Source: Rickettsiales bacterium (lineage in GTDB: Bacteria; Pseudomonadota; Alphaproteobacteria; Rickettsiales; UBA1997). Taken from it: DNA of 21,694 nt. Shown in pieces: positions 14,886 to 21,694 of the stretch. Where the stretch lies: contig JAITOR010000032.1 in assembly GCA_031289855.1 (NCBI GenBank), positions 1 to 21,694 of the forward strand. Direction: 5' to 3'. Numbering within the stretch: position 1 is the stretch's first letter; each line of letters opens with the position of its first letter. The position numbers and the translations under genes were made by a program. The notes under the pieces were generated by a model. The model ran no database searches. It saw only the letters and a program-made list of their open reading frames with translations, and was not told the DNA's origin.

Positions 14886-15812
14886 TTATTTGACCATGCT
14901 TGCCACTTCTTCAGCAAAATCCAGTTCTTGTTTTTCAATTCCTTCACCCAATACATACAACACATATTCAACAATTTTTACTGCTTTTCCGTTTTCTTTT
15001 TCGAAATCAACCAATAAATCCTTAACTTTTTTGTTTTCATCCATGATAAATACTTGATTTAGTAATGTGTTTTCATCATAAAATTTTCTAATTCTACCTT
15101 CAATCATTTTTTCCACTATATTGTCAGGTTTTCCACTTTTTTTAGCTAATTCTCTTGCGATTTCTTTTTCACTTTCCAATCTTGCTGCCGGCACATCTGC
15201 TTCACTTAAAAAATCTGGCTTACTTGCAGCAATTTGCATAGCAAGTTGTTCACCAAATTCCTGTAATTTTTCTTTTCCACCATCAGATTCTAAATTTACC
15301 AATACACCAATTTTTCCCAATCCATCGATTACTTGACTATGTATATAAGACGCAATGTAACCATTGTCTTGTCTATATGTTTTCCCTCTTCTTATTTGTA
15401 TATTTTCACCAATTACTGCAATATTTTGAATTAAAACATCCGCAACACTCGCATCTCCAATTTTTTTAGTTTTTAATGTTTCAATATACTTTGCATCATC
15501 TTTTTCAGTAATTAATATAGCGGCTTCCAACACATCAAAAACAAAGTCTTGAAATTTATCGTTTCTGGCCACAAAATCTGTTTCACTATTAACTTCGATT
15601 ATTGTTGCGATATTTCCATTATTTGAAATACCAACCACACCTTCGCTCACAACCCTTGAACTTTTTTTTGCTGCCGATGAAAGACCTTTTTTTCTTAACC
15701 ATTCCACGGCTTTTTCGTAATCATCGCTAGTTTCTTTTAAGGCCTTGTTACAATCACTCATACCGCAACCAGTATTTTCCCTTAACTTTTTTATTAATTC
15801 GGTGTTTGCCAT
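14886..15812 (-). CDS. tsf: elongation factor Ts
   Basis: EF-Ts is the guanine-nucleotide exchange factor for EF-Tu. The N-terminal UBA-like domain (ELIKKLRENTGCGMSDCNKALKE, residues 4-26) is followed by the core containing the EF-Tu contact motif SETDFVARND. Later segments include YIHSQVIDGLGKIGVLVNL and QIAASKPDFLSEADVP. The 308-residue length is normal for the longer alphaproteobacterial form. The start is supported by AAGGAG inside the last codons of rpsB, 4 nt of intergenic sequence, and the conserved rpsB-tsf order. It ends in front of a bidirectional terminator. The GCGMSD string replaces the more common GAGMMD with an extra cysteine. Confidence 0.97.
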   Translation of the reverse strand: MANTELIKKLRENTGCGMSDCNKALKETSDDYEKAVEWLRKKGLSSAAKKSSRVVSEGVVGISNNGNIATIIEVNSETDFVARNDKFQDFVFDVLEAAILITEKDDAKYIETLKTKKIGDASVADVLIQNIAVIGENIQIRRGKTYRQDNGYIASYIHSQVIDGLGKIGVLVNLESDGGKEKLQEFGEQLAMQIAASKPDFLSEADVPAARLESEKEIARELAKKSGKPDNIVEKMIEGRIRKFYDENTLLNQVFIMDENKKVKDLLVDFEKENGKAVKIVEYVLYVLGEGIEKQELDFAEEVASMVK

Positions 15813-15816
15813 ATAA

Positions 15817-16746
15817 TTACTCCTTATTTTCAGTTGTTGTTGGCAATTTTTCCTCTACTTTTACCACAACACCACTTTCTTCTTTGGCCTTTGTAGTAGG
15901 AGTTTTATCCCTTGCGAATGATTTACTTGCTTTTTTAGTGGCAAACCTTCTATTATCGTCATTTCCTTTTTTTTCATGTTCGTTTGTGGAAATCAAATCT
16001 TTAATTCCCGACAATGCATCATTTATAATTTTCATATATAAATCAATGGCTTTATTTGAATCGTCATTCCCTGGAATTGGATAATTAATTGCATTAGGAT
16101 CCGAATTTGTATCAACAATTGCCATTACTGGAATGCTTAATGTTTTTGCTTCCGCAATTGCCAACGATTCCCTTGGAGTATCAATTACAAAAATTATATC
16201 AGGAAGTTTTTGCATATTCCTAATTCCACCCAGTTGTTTAGTTAATTTATCTTGTTTTTTACTTAACTCTAATTTTTCTTTTTTAGTTAAAACGGAATTT
16301 TCATCGGCCAAATCTCTTTCGATTTCATTCAAAGTTTTGATTGATTTTGAAATTGTTTTCCAGTTAGTAAGCATGCCGCCCAACCATTTATTTGTTACAA
16401 AATATTGCCCGTTTTCTTCGGCAACTTTTTGCACTATTTCTGCCCCTTGTTTTTTGGTACAAACAAACAAAATTTTACCTCTTTTTTTAACAATTTCTCT
16501 TAAAATTCTAACACTCTCAGCCAATAAATGGGCACTTTGAGCCAAATCAATTATGTGTAATTCATTTTTTATACCATAGATAAATGGTTGCATTTTCGCA
16601 TTCCATCTTGCAGTTCTATGTCCAAAATGTACACCAGCCTCTAACATTTCTCTAATTGTAAATTCAGGCTCATATGATAAATCGCCTTTTACTCTAACAA
16701 CTTCATCGTTGTCTTGCAAGTTTGCTTGCTCAAAATTTTCAGTCAT
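15817..16746 (-). CDS. rpsB: 30S ribosomal protein S2
   Basis: S2 binds the 16S rRNA head-body junction of the small subunit and is needed for S1 binding. The core from about residue 29 contains FTIREMLEAGVHFGHRTARWNAKMQ and later FVTNKWLGGMLTNWKT, with DIIFVIDTPRESLAIAEA and VDTNSDPNAINYPIPGNDD typical of the family. At 309 residues it is longer than E. coli S2 (about 240). About 28 mostly acidic residues precede the core and about 55 mixed-charge residues follow it. The long C-terminal tail is common in Alphaproteobacteria; the N-terminal addition is less usual. The ATG has a clear AAGGAG. It is first in the rpsB-tsf operon, with a palindromic leader upstream. Confidence 0.97.
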   Translation of the reverse strand: MTENFEQANLQDNDEVVRVKGDLSYEPEFTIREMLEAGVHFGHRTARWNAKMQPFIYGIKNELHIIDLAQSAHLLAESVRILREIVKKRGKILFVCTKKQGAEIVQKVAEENGQYFVTNKWLGGMLTNWKTISKSIKTLNEIERDLADENSVLTKKEKLELSKKQDKLTKQLGGIRNMQKLPDIIFVIDTPRESLAIAEAKTLSIPVMAIVDTNSDPNAINYPIPGNDDSNKAIDLYMKIINDALSGIKDLISTNEHEKKGNDDNRRFATKKASKSFARDKTPTTKAKEESGVVVKVEEKLPTTTENKE

Positions 16747-16767
16747 TTTAACTCCTTTTGGTTACAC

Positions 16768-16817
16768 CACACCAACTCGAATCCAAAAAAATGGACACCA
16801 AAAATAAGTTGGTTGTG
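16768..16817 (-). promoter_or_regulatory. structured rpsB leader, candidate S2 autoregulatory site
   Basis: In the 5' leader of rpsB, CACACCAACT (16768-16777) is complementary to AGTTGGTTGTG (16807-16817), giving a 10-bp stem with one bulge. Inside its loop TCCA and TGGA (16782-16785, 16792-16795) pair around a U-run. The structure ends 21 nt before the rpsB ATG. rpsB-tsf is autoregulated by S2 through its leader in enterobacteria. The present structure is a candidate for the same role, but I do not recognise a described motif. Confidence 0.45.
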
Positions 16818-16889
16818 AAATATATTTTGATGATATAACGAAATAAATAAAAAAGCAAATTAATTAAATGATTTTGCTAAATAATCTAT

Positions 16890-16917
16890 TTGACTTTTAA
16901 AAAAACAATGTTATTAT
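16890..16917 (+). promoter_or_regulatory. promoter of the R-M locus, next to the start codon
   Basis: TTGACT (16890-16895) and TATTAT (16912-16917) are 16 nt apart. The predicted start near 16924 coincides with the tandem ATGATG at 16922-16927, so translation from the second ATG would be leaderless. No Shine-Dalgarno sequence is present. Confidence 0.45.
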
Positions 16918-16921
16918 TCAG

Positions 16922-17872
16922 ATGATGAAACGCAAAAATGATATTTTGGAAGTGCTATCGAATCTCACTAATAATGAGGTGTTGACTTCAGTTAGTATGG
17001 CAGATAAGATGTTGGATATATTGCCGCAGGAGGTTTTTGATAGGAACGACACAACTTTTCTTGACCCAGTCAGTAAGAGTGGTGTATTTTTGAGACAAAT
17101 TGTGGTGCGACTATTGAAGGCAAAACAAAAACAATATCAAAATGAGGCAAAATTTGATGTGGACTTTGACAATATCTTATCACATATTTTGGAAAAACAA
17201 GTATTTGGCATCGCCACAAGTAGGATTTCTTGGTACTTGACCCGGAGGACATTATATATGGACTTAGTAAATGAGGACTATAAACTGGATGTAGTAAAAA
17301 CATACAAAGATGGATTGGAAAAAGAGGATTATTATAGGTTCAACAATGTAAAAATGTTTGATGACAAGAGATTTGATGCTGGTTTAATAAAAAGTAAAAT
17401 GGAGGAATTTGATATGAAGTTTGATGTAATTGTCGGCAACCCGCCGTATCAGATGACCAATGCAACCAATGATGGAACCATTAAAAGTGCCAACACTTTA
17501 TATCATTTATTTGTAGAACAGGCAATCAAGTTAGAACCGAAATATATTACAATGATTATACCAAGTAGATGGACCATCGGAGGAAAGGGATTAAAGGATT
17601 TTAGAAAAAATATGTTAAAGGATAAAAGAATGAAACAAATTTTTGATTTTGTCGATGAAACTTCTATATTTGAAGGTATGGAAATTGGTGGTGGACTTAT
17701 GTATTTTTTGTGGCAAAAAGATTATAATGGTAAGTGTAAAATAATCACTGATAATTGCGGAAAAATATCTCAGAGTGAGAGATATATGTTAGAAGATGGA
17801 AAAAATGTTTTTATAAGATATTCTGAAGCAATACCAATATTAAATAAATTATTAACAGGGGGGGGGGGATAA
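16922..17872 (+). CDS. Eco57I-like N6-adenine DNA methyltransferase, N-terminal part, truncated at a G11 tract (phase OFF)
   Basis: This is the modification subunit of a restriction-modification locus, methylating adenine N6. The 316 residues read here contain a variant SAM-binding motif I (FLDPVSKSGVFLRQI, DPVSKSG at 48-54) and the catalytic motif IV NPPY (173-176, in DVIVGNPPYQMTN). The IIPSRWTIGGKGLKDFRK segment is typical of Eco57I-type methylases. The frame ends LLTGGGG and stop because of eleven G residues at 17858-17868. The downstream 201 codons continue the protein in another frame. With ten G (or seven or thirteen) the product would be about 516 aa. The missing part should include the target-recognition region, so this form is probably inactive. 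The start may be either of the adjacent ATGs at 16922 and 16925. Confidence 0.85.
   Translation: MMKRKNDILEVLSNLTNNEVLTSVSMADKMLDILPQEVFDRNDTTFLDPVSKSGVFLRQIVVRLLKAKQKQYQNEAKFDVDFDNILSHILEKQVFGIATSRISWYLTRRTLYMDLVNEDYKLDVVKTYKDGLEKEDYYRFNNVKMFDDKRFDAGLIKSKMEEFDMKFDVIVGNPPYQMTNATNDGTIKSANTLYHLFVEQAIKLEPKYITMIIPSRWTIGGKGLKDFRKNMLKDKRMKQIFDFVDETSIFEGMEIGGGLMYFLWQKDYNGKCKIITDNCGKISQSERYMLEDGKNVFIRYSEAIPILNKLLTGGGG
17858..17868 (+). repeat. G11 homopolymer, phase-variation switch
   Basis: Eleven consecutive G residues inside the methylase gene are extraordinary in DNA this AT-rich. Coding frames on the two sides differ by one base, so loss of one G joins them. This is the classical form of a slippage-based ON/OFF switch in R-M mod genes. 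A sequencing or assembly miscount of the run is the main alternative. Confidence 0.9.
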
Positions 17873-18473
17873 ACCTCTTAGCGATCTAATATTTTCAAGT
17901 AGTTTTGGTTTTGCTACAAATTTTACAGATTTTAAAGATAAGATATTTGATAATTCTGTAAAAATATACACAAAAAACCATAAGATTAGAGACTACGACA
18001 TTGTAGGTTATATATCAAAAGAACAAATATCAAAAGGAACGGAATTGATAAACAAAATAAAAGTTTGTTTAACAAAATCTGGAAGAGAAAACGTATATCC
18101 TAAAATTTTTAAAGAAAATGAGGTTTTTACAGAAAGTTACAAAATAATAAAAATTTGCAACACGGAAAAAGAAGCAAATAATCTTTGTAATTATATAAAA
18201 ACTAATTTTTTTAAGTTTTTAATGAGTTTATTAAAAAATACACAAGATAGAAATAAGAGAGTTTATCAATTCATTCCACAACAAGATTTTACAAATAACG
18301 ATTTTTTTGATTGTTTACCTGATGAGTTGGATAAAAAACTATATAAAAAATACAATTTCACTGATGATGAAATTGCTTTTGTCGAAAAAATGATAAATGG
18401 TGGAAAAAAGGAAAATGTTGAGGAAATACTTGATGAAACAAACAATGACAATGAGGATGAAAATGACGAGTAA
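17868..18473 (+). CDS. C-terminal part of the N6-adenine methyltransferase, out of frame with its N-terminal part
   Basis: Open from the last G of the tract to TAA at 18471-18473 with no internal stop (201 codons): DKPLSDLIFSSSFGFATNF onward. FGFATNF resembles the segment after the TRD entry of Eco57I-like methylases, and INKIKVCLTKSGREN and the QFIPQQDF/DCLPDELDKKLYKKYNFTDDE region resemble the C-terminal ends of that family. It would be produced only after a frame-restoring change in the G tract. A TTG at 18045 could start a shorter product but has no evident signal. The end is very acidic (DETNNDNEDENDE). It overlaps the restriction gene start by 11 nt. Confidence 0.75.
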   Translation, partial: DKPLSDLIFSSSFGFATNFTDFKDKIFDNSVKIYTKNHKIRDYDIVGYISKEQISKGTELINKIKVCLTKSGRENVYPKIFKENEVFTESYKIIKICNTEKEANNLCNYIKTNFFKFLMSLLKNTQDRNKRVYQFIPQQDFTNNDFFDCLPDELDKKLYKKYNFTDDEIAFVEKMINGGKKENVEEILDETNNDNEDENDE

Positions 18474-20817
18474 AGTTCCAAAAATTTATTGCTATACCTA
18501 TAAAGATTATGAGGAAAAAAATCAGTATAAAGTTGGATATACCACTGAAGATGATGTGAAACGATATATTAAAAAAAGCATACAGGGTAAAAATACGGAA
18601 GGGTGGTATAAAACACAAAATGTTAAAGTTGTTTTTATTGGTAATGCCATAAAGGAAAATGGTAGGTATTTTAAAGATTATGAAGTGCATTCATTTTTAG
18701 AGAACGAAAAAATTGATAAAATTGATTCACAACATGAATGGTTTGATTTTACTGGGTTTGACGTGAAAATATCTTTAGAAAATGCGATGGACAAGATAAA
18801 AAGTGGAGAGGAAAATAAAGAGCCCACAAGAGATAAAGATTTCGAACCTCGTCCAGAACAGCAAGAAGCAATTTATAAAACTGCCAATTATTTTAAAAAT
18901 GGTGGCGACAAATATTTATGGAATGCAAAAATGCGGTTTGGTAAGACATTTACAACCTACAAATTGATTGAGGAATGCGATTATAAAAATATATTGATTT
19001 TGACATATAAACCTGCTGTATTGGACTCTTGGGAGCAGGATTTAAAAACACACAAGGATTTTGAAGGTTGGAATTTTAAAACTGAAAAAAGCAATAATTC
19101 ATTAAATGACAACAAAAATATTTATTTCTGTTCTTATCAAAAAATTTTAAATAAAGATTATGACAATTTAAGCGAGACGGAAATAAAAAATTTTTTGTAT
19201 AACATAAAAGAGAAAAATAAATGGATTTTTGAAACAAAATTTGATTTATTGGTTATTGACGAAACTCATTATGGAGCATTTACAAGTAATGCACAGGAAA
19301 TATTTGATAATATAAAAAAAGACAAAATTTTATATTTATCTGGCACGCCTTATAAATTATTGGATGATGACGTTTTTAATAATGAACAGATTTTTTCTTG
19401 GTCCTACACTGACGAACAAAGAGCGAAAAGAAATTGGAATGACACAAAAGGTAAAAATCCTTATTTGGAATTGCCAAAAATGGAGTGGTTTGCCTATCAC
19501 CTACCAGAAGATATACAGAAAAAGTTTATTGAAGATGGAGATTTTAATTTGAATAAAGTGTTTGAAGTCGAGAACAATAACTTTAAATATCATGATATTG
19601 TTTCATTTATAGTTGACTTTCTGGCCGGTAGAAAGCGATTCAAAAACTATGGAAAAGAATTTGATTATGCTAATAATATTTACAATGAAGAAAGTTTAAG
19701 TGATGACATTGAAAGGAATCCATTTCTTGATAAGAAATTGGGAGCCGATTTATTACATACGATGTGGGTAATGTCTGGCGTAAAAGAATGCAAGGCGATG
19801 GAAGAATTATTAAAACATCATGACTTCTTTAAAGATTTTGAGATTGTAAATATTGGTGGTGAGGGTGGCAGTGGAACAAAACCTTTAAAATTGGTGCAAA
19901 AAGCAATAAGTAAGCATAATAAAAGTATTACCATTACCATTAGAAAATTGACTGCTGGTGTAACTATACCTCAATTAAATGGCGTAATTATGTTAAACAA
20001 CATGCAATCAGCAGAACAATTTTTTCAAACAATTTTTAGGGCACAAAGTCCAAACAAAGACAATGATGGTGAAATTTTAAAAGACGTGTGTTATACTATT
20101 GATTTTAACCCATTGAGAACATTTACAAATGTTTATGAATACATAACAAAGAATTGTAATGGTGATGAAAAAGATTTAAAAGATATTTTTGAATACATAG
20201 ATTTACATTTATACGAAAATGGAGAGATGAAATCCGTTATATTGGATAATATTTTAAATTATATTTCCGAGAAAGAAAGCGATAAAACATTGAGTGACAA
20301 GTTTAGAAATAATAAAAATATTGATATAGATATTACTACAATTTGTAAAATAGGTGATACCGCCATATTGAAAATAATCAATTCAATTCCAGATTATATA
20401 AAGTCAAAAAGACAGAGCAATAATATTGATGAAGAAGAATTTAAGGATGCAATAAAAAAATCAAGTGAATTGCGGGAATTAAAAAAGAAAAAAGATAAGG
20501 AAAGTAATAAAATAATAGACGAGGAAACGAAAAAGAAAAGGGAACTTATTGAACATGTGCGGAATAAAATAACGATTTTAATAAGTTCTTTGGCTCATTT
20601 TATGTATATTACTCAACATAGGGAGGGAACTTTGCTTGACATTGTGGAAAATCAAGAACCAAATTTATTTAAAACAATATGCTATATTGACAAAAGTCAA
20701 TTTAAATTATTATACGATGCAAAGATATTTAACGAAATTTTATTAAATGATAGTATTAAAAAATTTAAAAACAACGAAGACATAAGTTTGGATTATAAAA
20801 AAATGTTAAAAGTATAG
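18463..20817 (+). CDS. restriction protein: GIY-YIG/T5orf172-like nuclease fused to an SF2 helicase
   Basis: This is the predicted restriction subunit partnered with the upstream methylase. The start at ATG 18463 is chosen for a GAGG Shine-Dalgarno sequence 6 nt before it and because the recognisable domain begins at once; product 784 aa. Residues 7-100 look like a GIY-YIG/T5orf172 nuclease: IYCYTYKDY, YKVGYTTED, the Arg of DVKRYI, and the Glu/His of KDYEVHSFLE, then HEWFDF. The helicase follows: RPEQQEAIY, Walker A MRFGKT (157-162), Walker B/DEAH as DETH (266-269), SGTPYKLL (293-300), TAGVTIP and a motif VI-like QTIFRAQSP. A charged coiled-coil (KKSSELRELKKKKDKES) lies near the C-terminus. 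In the present OFF state of the methylase, this gene lacks its modification partner unless the other protein or another methylase protects the DNA. Confidence 0.85.
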   Translation: MTSKVPKIYCYTYKDYEEKNQYKVGYTTEDDVKRYIKKSIQGKNTEGWYKTQNVKVVFIGNAIKENGRYFKDYEVHSFLENEKIDKIDSQHEWFDFTGFDVKISLENAMDKIKSGEENKEPTRDKDFEPRPEQQEAIYKTANYFKNGGDKYLWNAKMRFGKTFTTYKLIEECDYKNILILTYKPAVLDSWEQDLKTHKDFEGWNFKTEKSNNSLNDNKNIYFCSYQKILNKDYDNLSETEIKNFLYNIKEKNKWIFETKFDLLVIDETHYGAFTSNAQEIFDNIKKDKILYLSGTPYKLLDDDVFNNEQIFSWSYTDEQRAKRNWNDTKGKNPYLELPKMEWFAYHLPEDIQKKFIEDGDFNLNKVFEVENNNFKYHDIVSFIVDFLAGRKRFKNYGKEFDYANNIYNEESLSDDIERNPFLDKKLGADLLHTMWVMSGVKECKAMEELLKHHDFFKDFEIVNIGGEGGSGTKPLKLVQKAISKHNKSITITIRKLTAGVTIPQLNGVIMLNNMQSAEQFFQTIFRAQSPNKDNDGEILKDVCYTIDFNPLRTFTNVYEYITKNCNGDEKDLKDIFEYIDLHLYENGEMKSVILDNILNYISEKESDKTLSDKFRNNKNIDIDITTICKIGDTAILKIINSIPDYIKSKRQSNNIDEEEFKDAIKKSSELRELKKKKDKESNKIIDEETKKKRELIEHVRNKITILISSLAHFMYITQHREGTLLDIVENQEPNLFKTICYIDKSQFKLLYDAKIFNEILLNDSIKKFKNNEDISLDYKKMLKV

Positions 20818-20823
20818 TATAAT

Positions 20824-21540
20824 ATGGAACAAATAAAATCAAAAAAACGAGTTAAAGATTTGGGAGAGGTGTTTACTCCTGAAAATATTGTGTGGAATAT
20901 GTGCGAACTTATACCAGATAAAGTGTGGAAAAATGTGAGTGAAACGTTTTTTGAACCATCTTGTGGCACAGGTAATTTTATTGTGGAAATACTGAAGAGG
21001 AAATTAAAATTTGTGAAAAGTAATGTTGATTTTTTACGGGCGATTAGCAGTATTTATGGTGTTGATATTATGGAGGATAATATTATTGAAACAAAGGGAC
21101 GGATGCATAAATTATTGAGTGAATTTAATGAGTTGTGGTATAAAAATAATAGGTACTTTATAGGATATATTATTGACAAAAACATCATTTGTGGTAATAG
21201 TTTGAATTATAAATATGTAAACAACAATAATAATAATGAAGGTGAATTAGTAAATGATAAATATATTAAATTTACGGAGTGGAATTTTGATGACGATTTA
21301 ATTGACGGTGATAATGGTATTGGTGGTATTTTAAAAACAAGCGAAACATATTATTATGAAATGGTAAATGAGGGTGAAAAAATTATTGAAAGTGAAGAAA
21401 AGCATGCGGGAAAAAAGGTTGATGTGCGAAAGGAAAAAGTGGAAAATAAAGAAATGAAAAATGATGATCTCTTTGCTTTTGAAAAAGAAAAAATCGCTTT
21501 TCAAAAAATGATTAGTGACAATAATGAAAATATAATTTAA
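20824..21540 (+). CDS. small methyltransferase-like protein with SAM motif but no NPPY
   Basis: The 238-residue product begins KRVKDLGEVFTPENIVWNM, a typical opening of N6-adenine methylases, followed by canonical motif I FFEPSCGTGNFIVEIL (about residues 42-57) and IYGVDIMEDNIIETKGRM. The catalytic (D/N/S)PP(Y/F) motif is absent; after ICGNSLNY the chain enters an Asn-rich stretch and an acidic/basic C-terminal helix. It starts 6 nt after the helicase gene. The family appears to be a dedicated partner in such R-M loci and could bind SAM or support the NPPY-containing methylase. Alternatively it is a truncated remnant, though it has no internal stop and a proper terminator follows it. Confidence 0.75.
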   Translation: MEQIKSKKRVKDLGEVFTPENIVWNMCELIPDKVWKNVSETFFEPSCGTGNFIVEILKRKLKFVKSNVDFLRAISSIYGVDIMEDNIIETKGRMHKLLSEFNELWYKNNRYFIGYIIDKNIICGNSLNYKYVNNNNNNEGELVNDKYIKFTEWNFDDDLIDGDNGIGGILKTSETYYYEMVNEGEKIIESEEKHAGKKVDVRKEKVENKEMKNDDLFAFEKEKIAFQKMISDNNENII

Positions 21541-21557
21541 AAATAAAATATTCTATC

Positions 21558-21583
21558 TTACATTACCATGTAATTATTTTTTT
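21558..21583 (+). terminator. intrinsic terminator after the R-M operon
   Basis: TTACAT-TACC-ATGTAA (21558-21573) forms a 6-bp stem with a 4-nt loop, followed by TTATTTTTTT. It lies 17 nt after the last R-M stop codon. Its T-run merges with the -35-like TTGACT of the next promoter. Confidence 0.65.
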
Positions 21584-21609
21584 GACTTTTATTTTAAATA
21601 TTGTATACA
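21582..21609 (+). promoter_or_regulatory. candidate promoter of the last, incomplete gene
   Basis: TTGACT (21582-21587) and TATACA (21604-21609) are 16 nt apart. The predicted start near 21616 lies 3 nt before the ATG at 21619, the same near-leaderless geometry seen upstream of lpxK, tolC and the methylase. Confidence 0.4.
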
Positions 21610-21618
21610 TTCTTTCAT

Positions 21619-21694
21619 ATGATGTTGAATATAATTTTTATTTTGTTAATTTCTCTATTGGTTGCCCTAATAAAGTATTTTACTTTAAAACAAC
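21619..21694 (+). CDS. 5' end of an unidentified membrane-anchored or secreted protein (partial)
   Basis: An open frame starts at tandem ATGs (21619, 21622) and runs off the window. The 25 visible residues contain a single hydrophobic segment (NIIFILLISLLVALI) followed by a basic stretch, so they encode a signal peptide or an N-terminal membrane anchor. No function can be inferred. The adjacent promoter and preceding terminator support its being a real gene. Confidence 0.4.
   Translation, partial: MMLNIIFILLISLLVALIKYFTLKQ

Noticed and set aside
18397..18462. Longer start of the restriction protein
   Set aside because: The extra residues (MVEKRKMLRKY...) are the out-of-frame reading of the methylase C-terminus; a GAGG and the start of the nuclease domain favour ATG 18463.

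Overview
The window is very AT-rich, with long A/T runs in intergenic DNA and strongly A/T-biased third codon positions. It comes from a Gram-negative bacterium: it carries lpxK (lipid A kinase), a TolC-type outer-membrane channel with a MacA-type adaptor, and a secreted barrel-like protein. GatB begins with the GKTGxWEVV-GLEVH signature I associate with Alphaproteobacteria, and S2 has a long charged C-terminal tail. I infer a reduced, possibly host-associated alphaproteobacterium. The order cannot be fixed by eye.

Layout. 1-1091 (minus): a possible 26-codon ORF, metQ, and a metQ leader holding a Met-rich leader ORF and an intrinsic-terminator hairpin. 1218-3275 (minus): groES-groEL ending in a long hairpin. 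3377-5823 (plus): lpxK and gatB. 5820-7051 (minus): nrdR overlapped by a secreted protein gene. 7166-8269 (plus): an (ATT)13 microsatellite abutting a divergent mreB. 8338-11313 (minus): tolC-macA followed by a decayed gene. 11479-14816 (plus): two tandem, diverged malate/lactate-dehydrogenase paralogues and an M32 carboxypeptidase. 14886-16746 (minus): rpsB-tsf with a structured leader. 16922-21540 (plus): a three-gene restriction-modification locus whose first gene is interrupted at a G11 tract. 21619-end: the start of a membrane-anchored ORF.

Most of the window is housekeeping: protein folding, tRNA amidation, translation, cell shape, lipid A, efflux and dNTP regulation. The accessory part is the R-M locus. 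It has an Eco57I-like N6-adenine methylase that is phase-OFF in this sequence, a GIY-YIG/T5orf172-helicase restriction protein, and a small protein with a canonical SAM motif but no NPPY.

The observations most worth a second look are: (1) a probable methionine-codon transcription attenuator in front of metQ; (2) the G11 phase-variation switch in the R-M methylase and the division of methylase motifs between two proteins; (3) a recurrent arrangement in which promoter-like hexamers lie directly against the ATG of first genes without Shine-Dalgarno sequences, while several downstream genes have clear ones, which suggests leaderless mRNAs; (4) tandem dehydrogenases that both lack the malate-specificity arginine and share a 47-bp identical block; (5) MreB with Gly in place of the phosphate-2 Asp, preceded by a triplet microsatellite.
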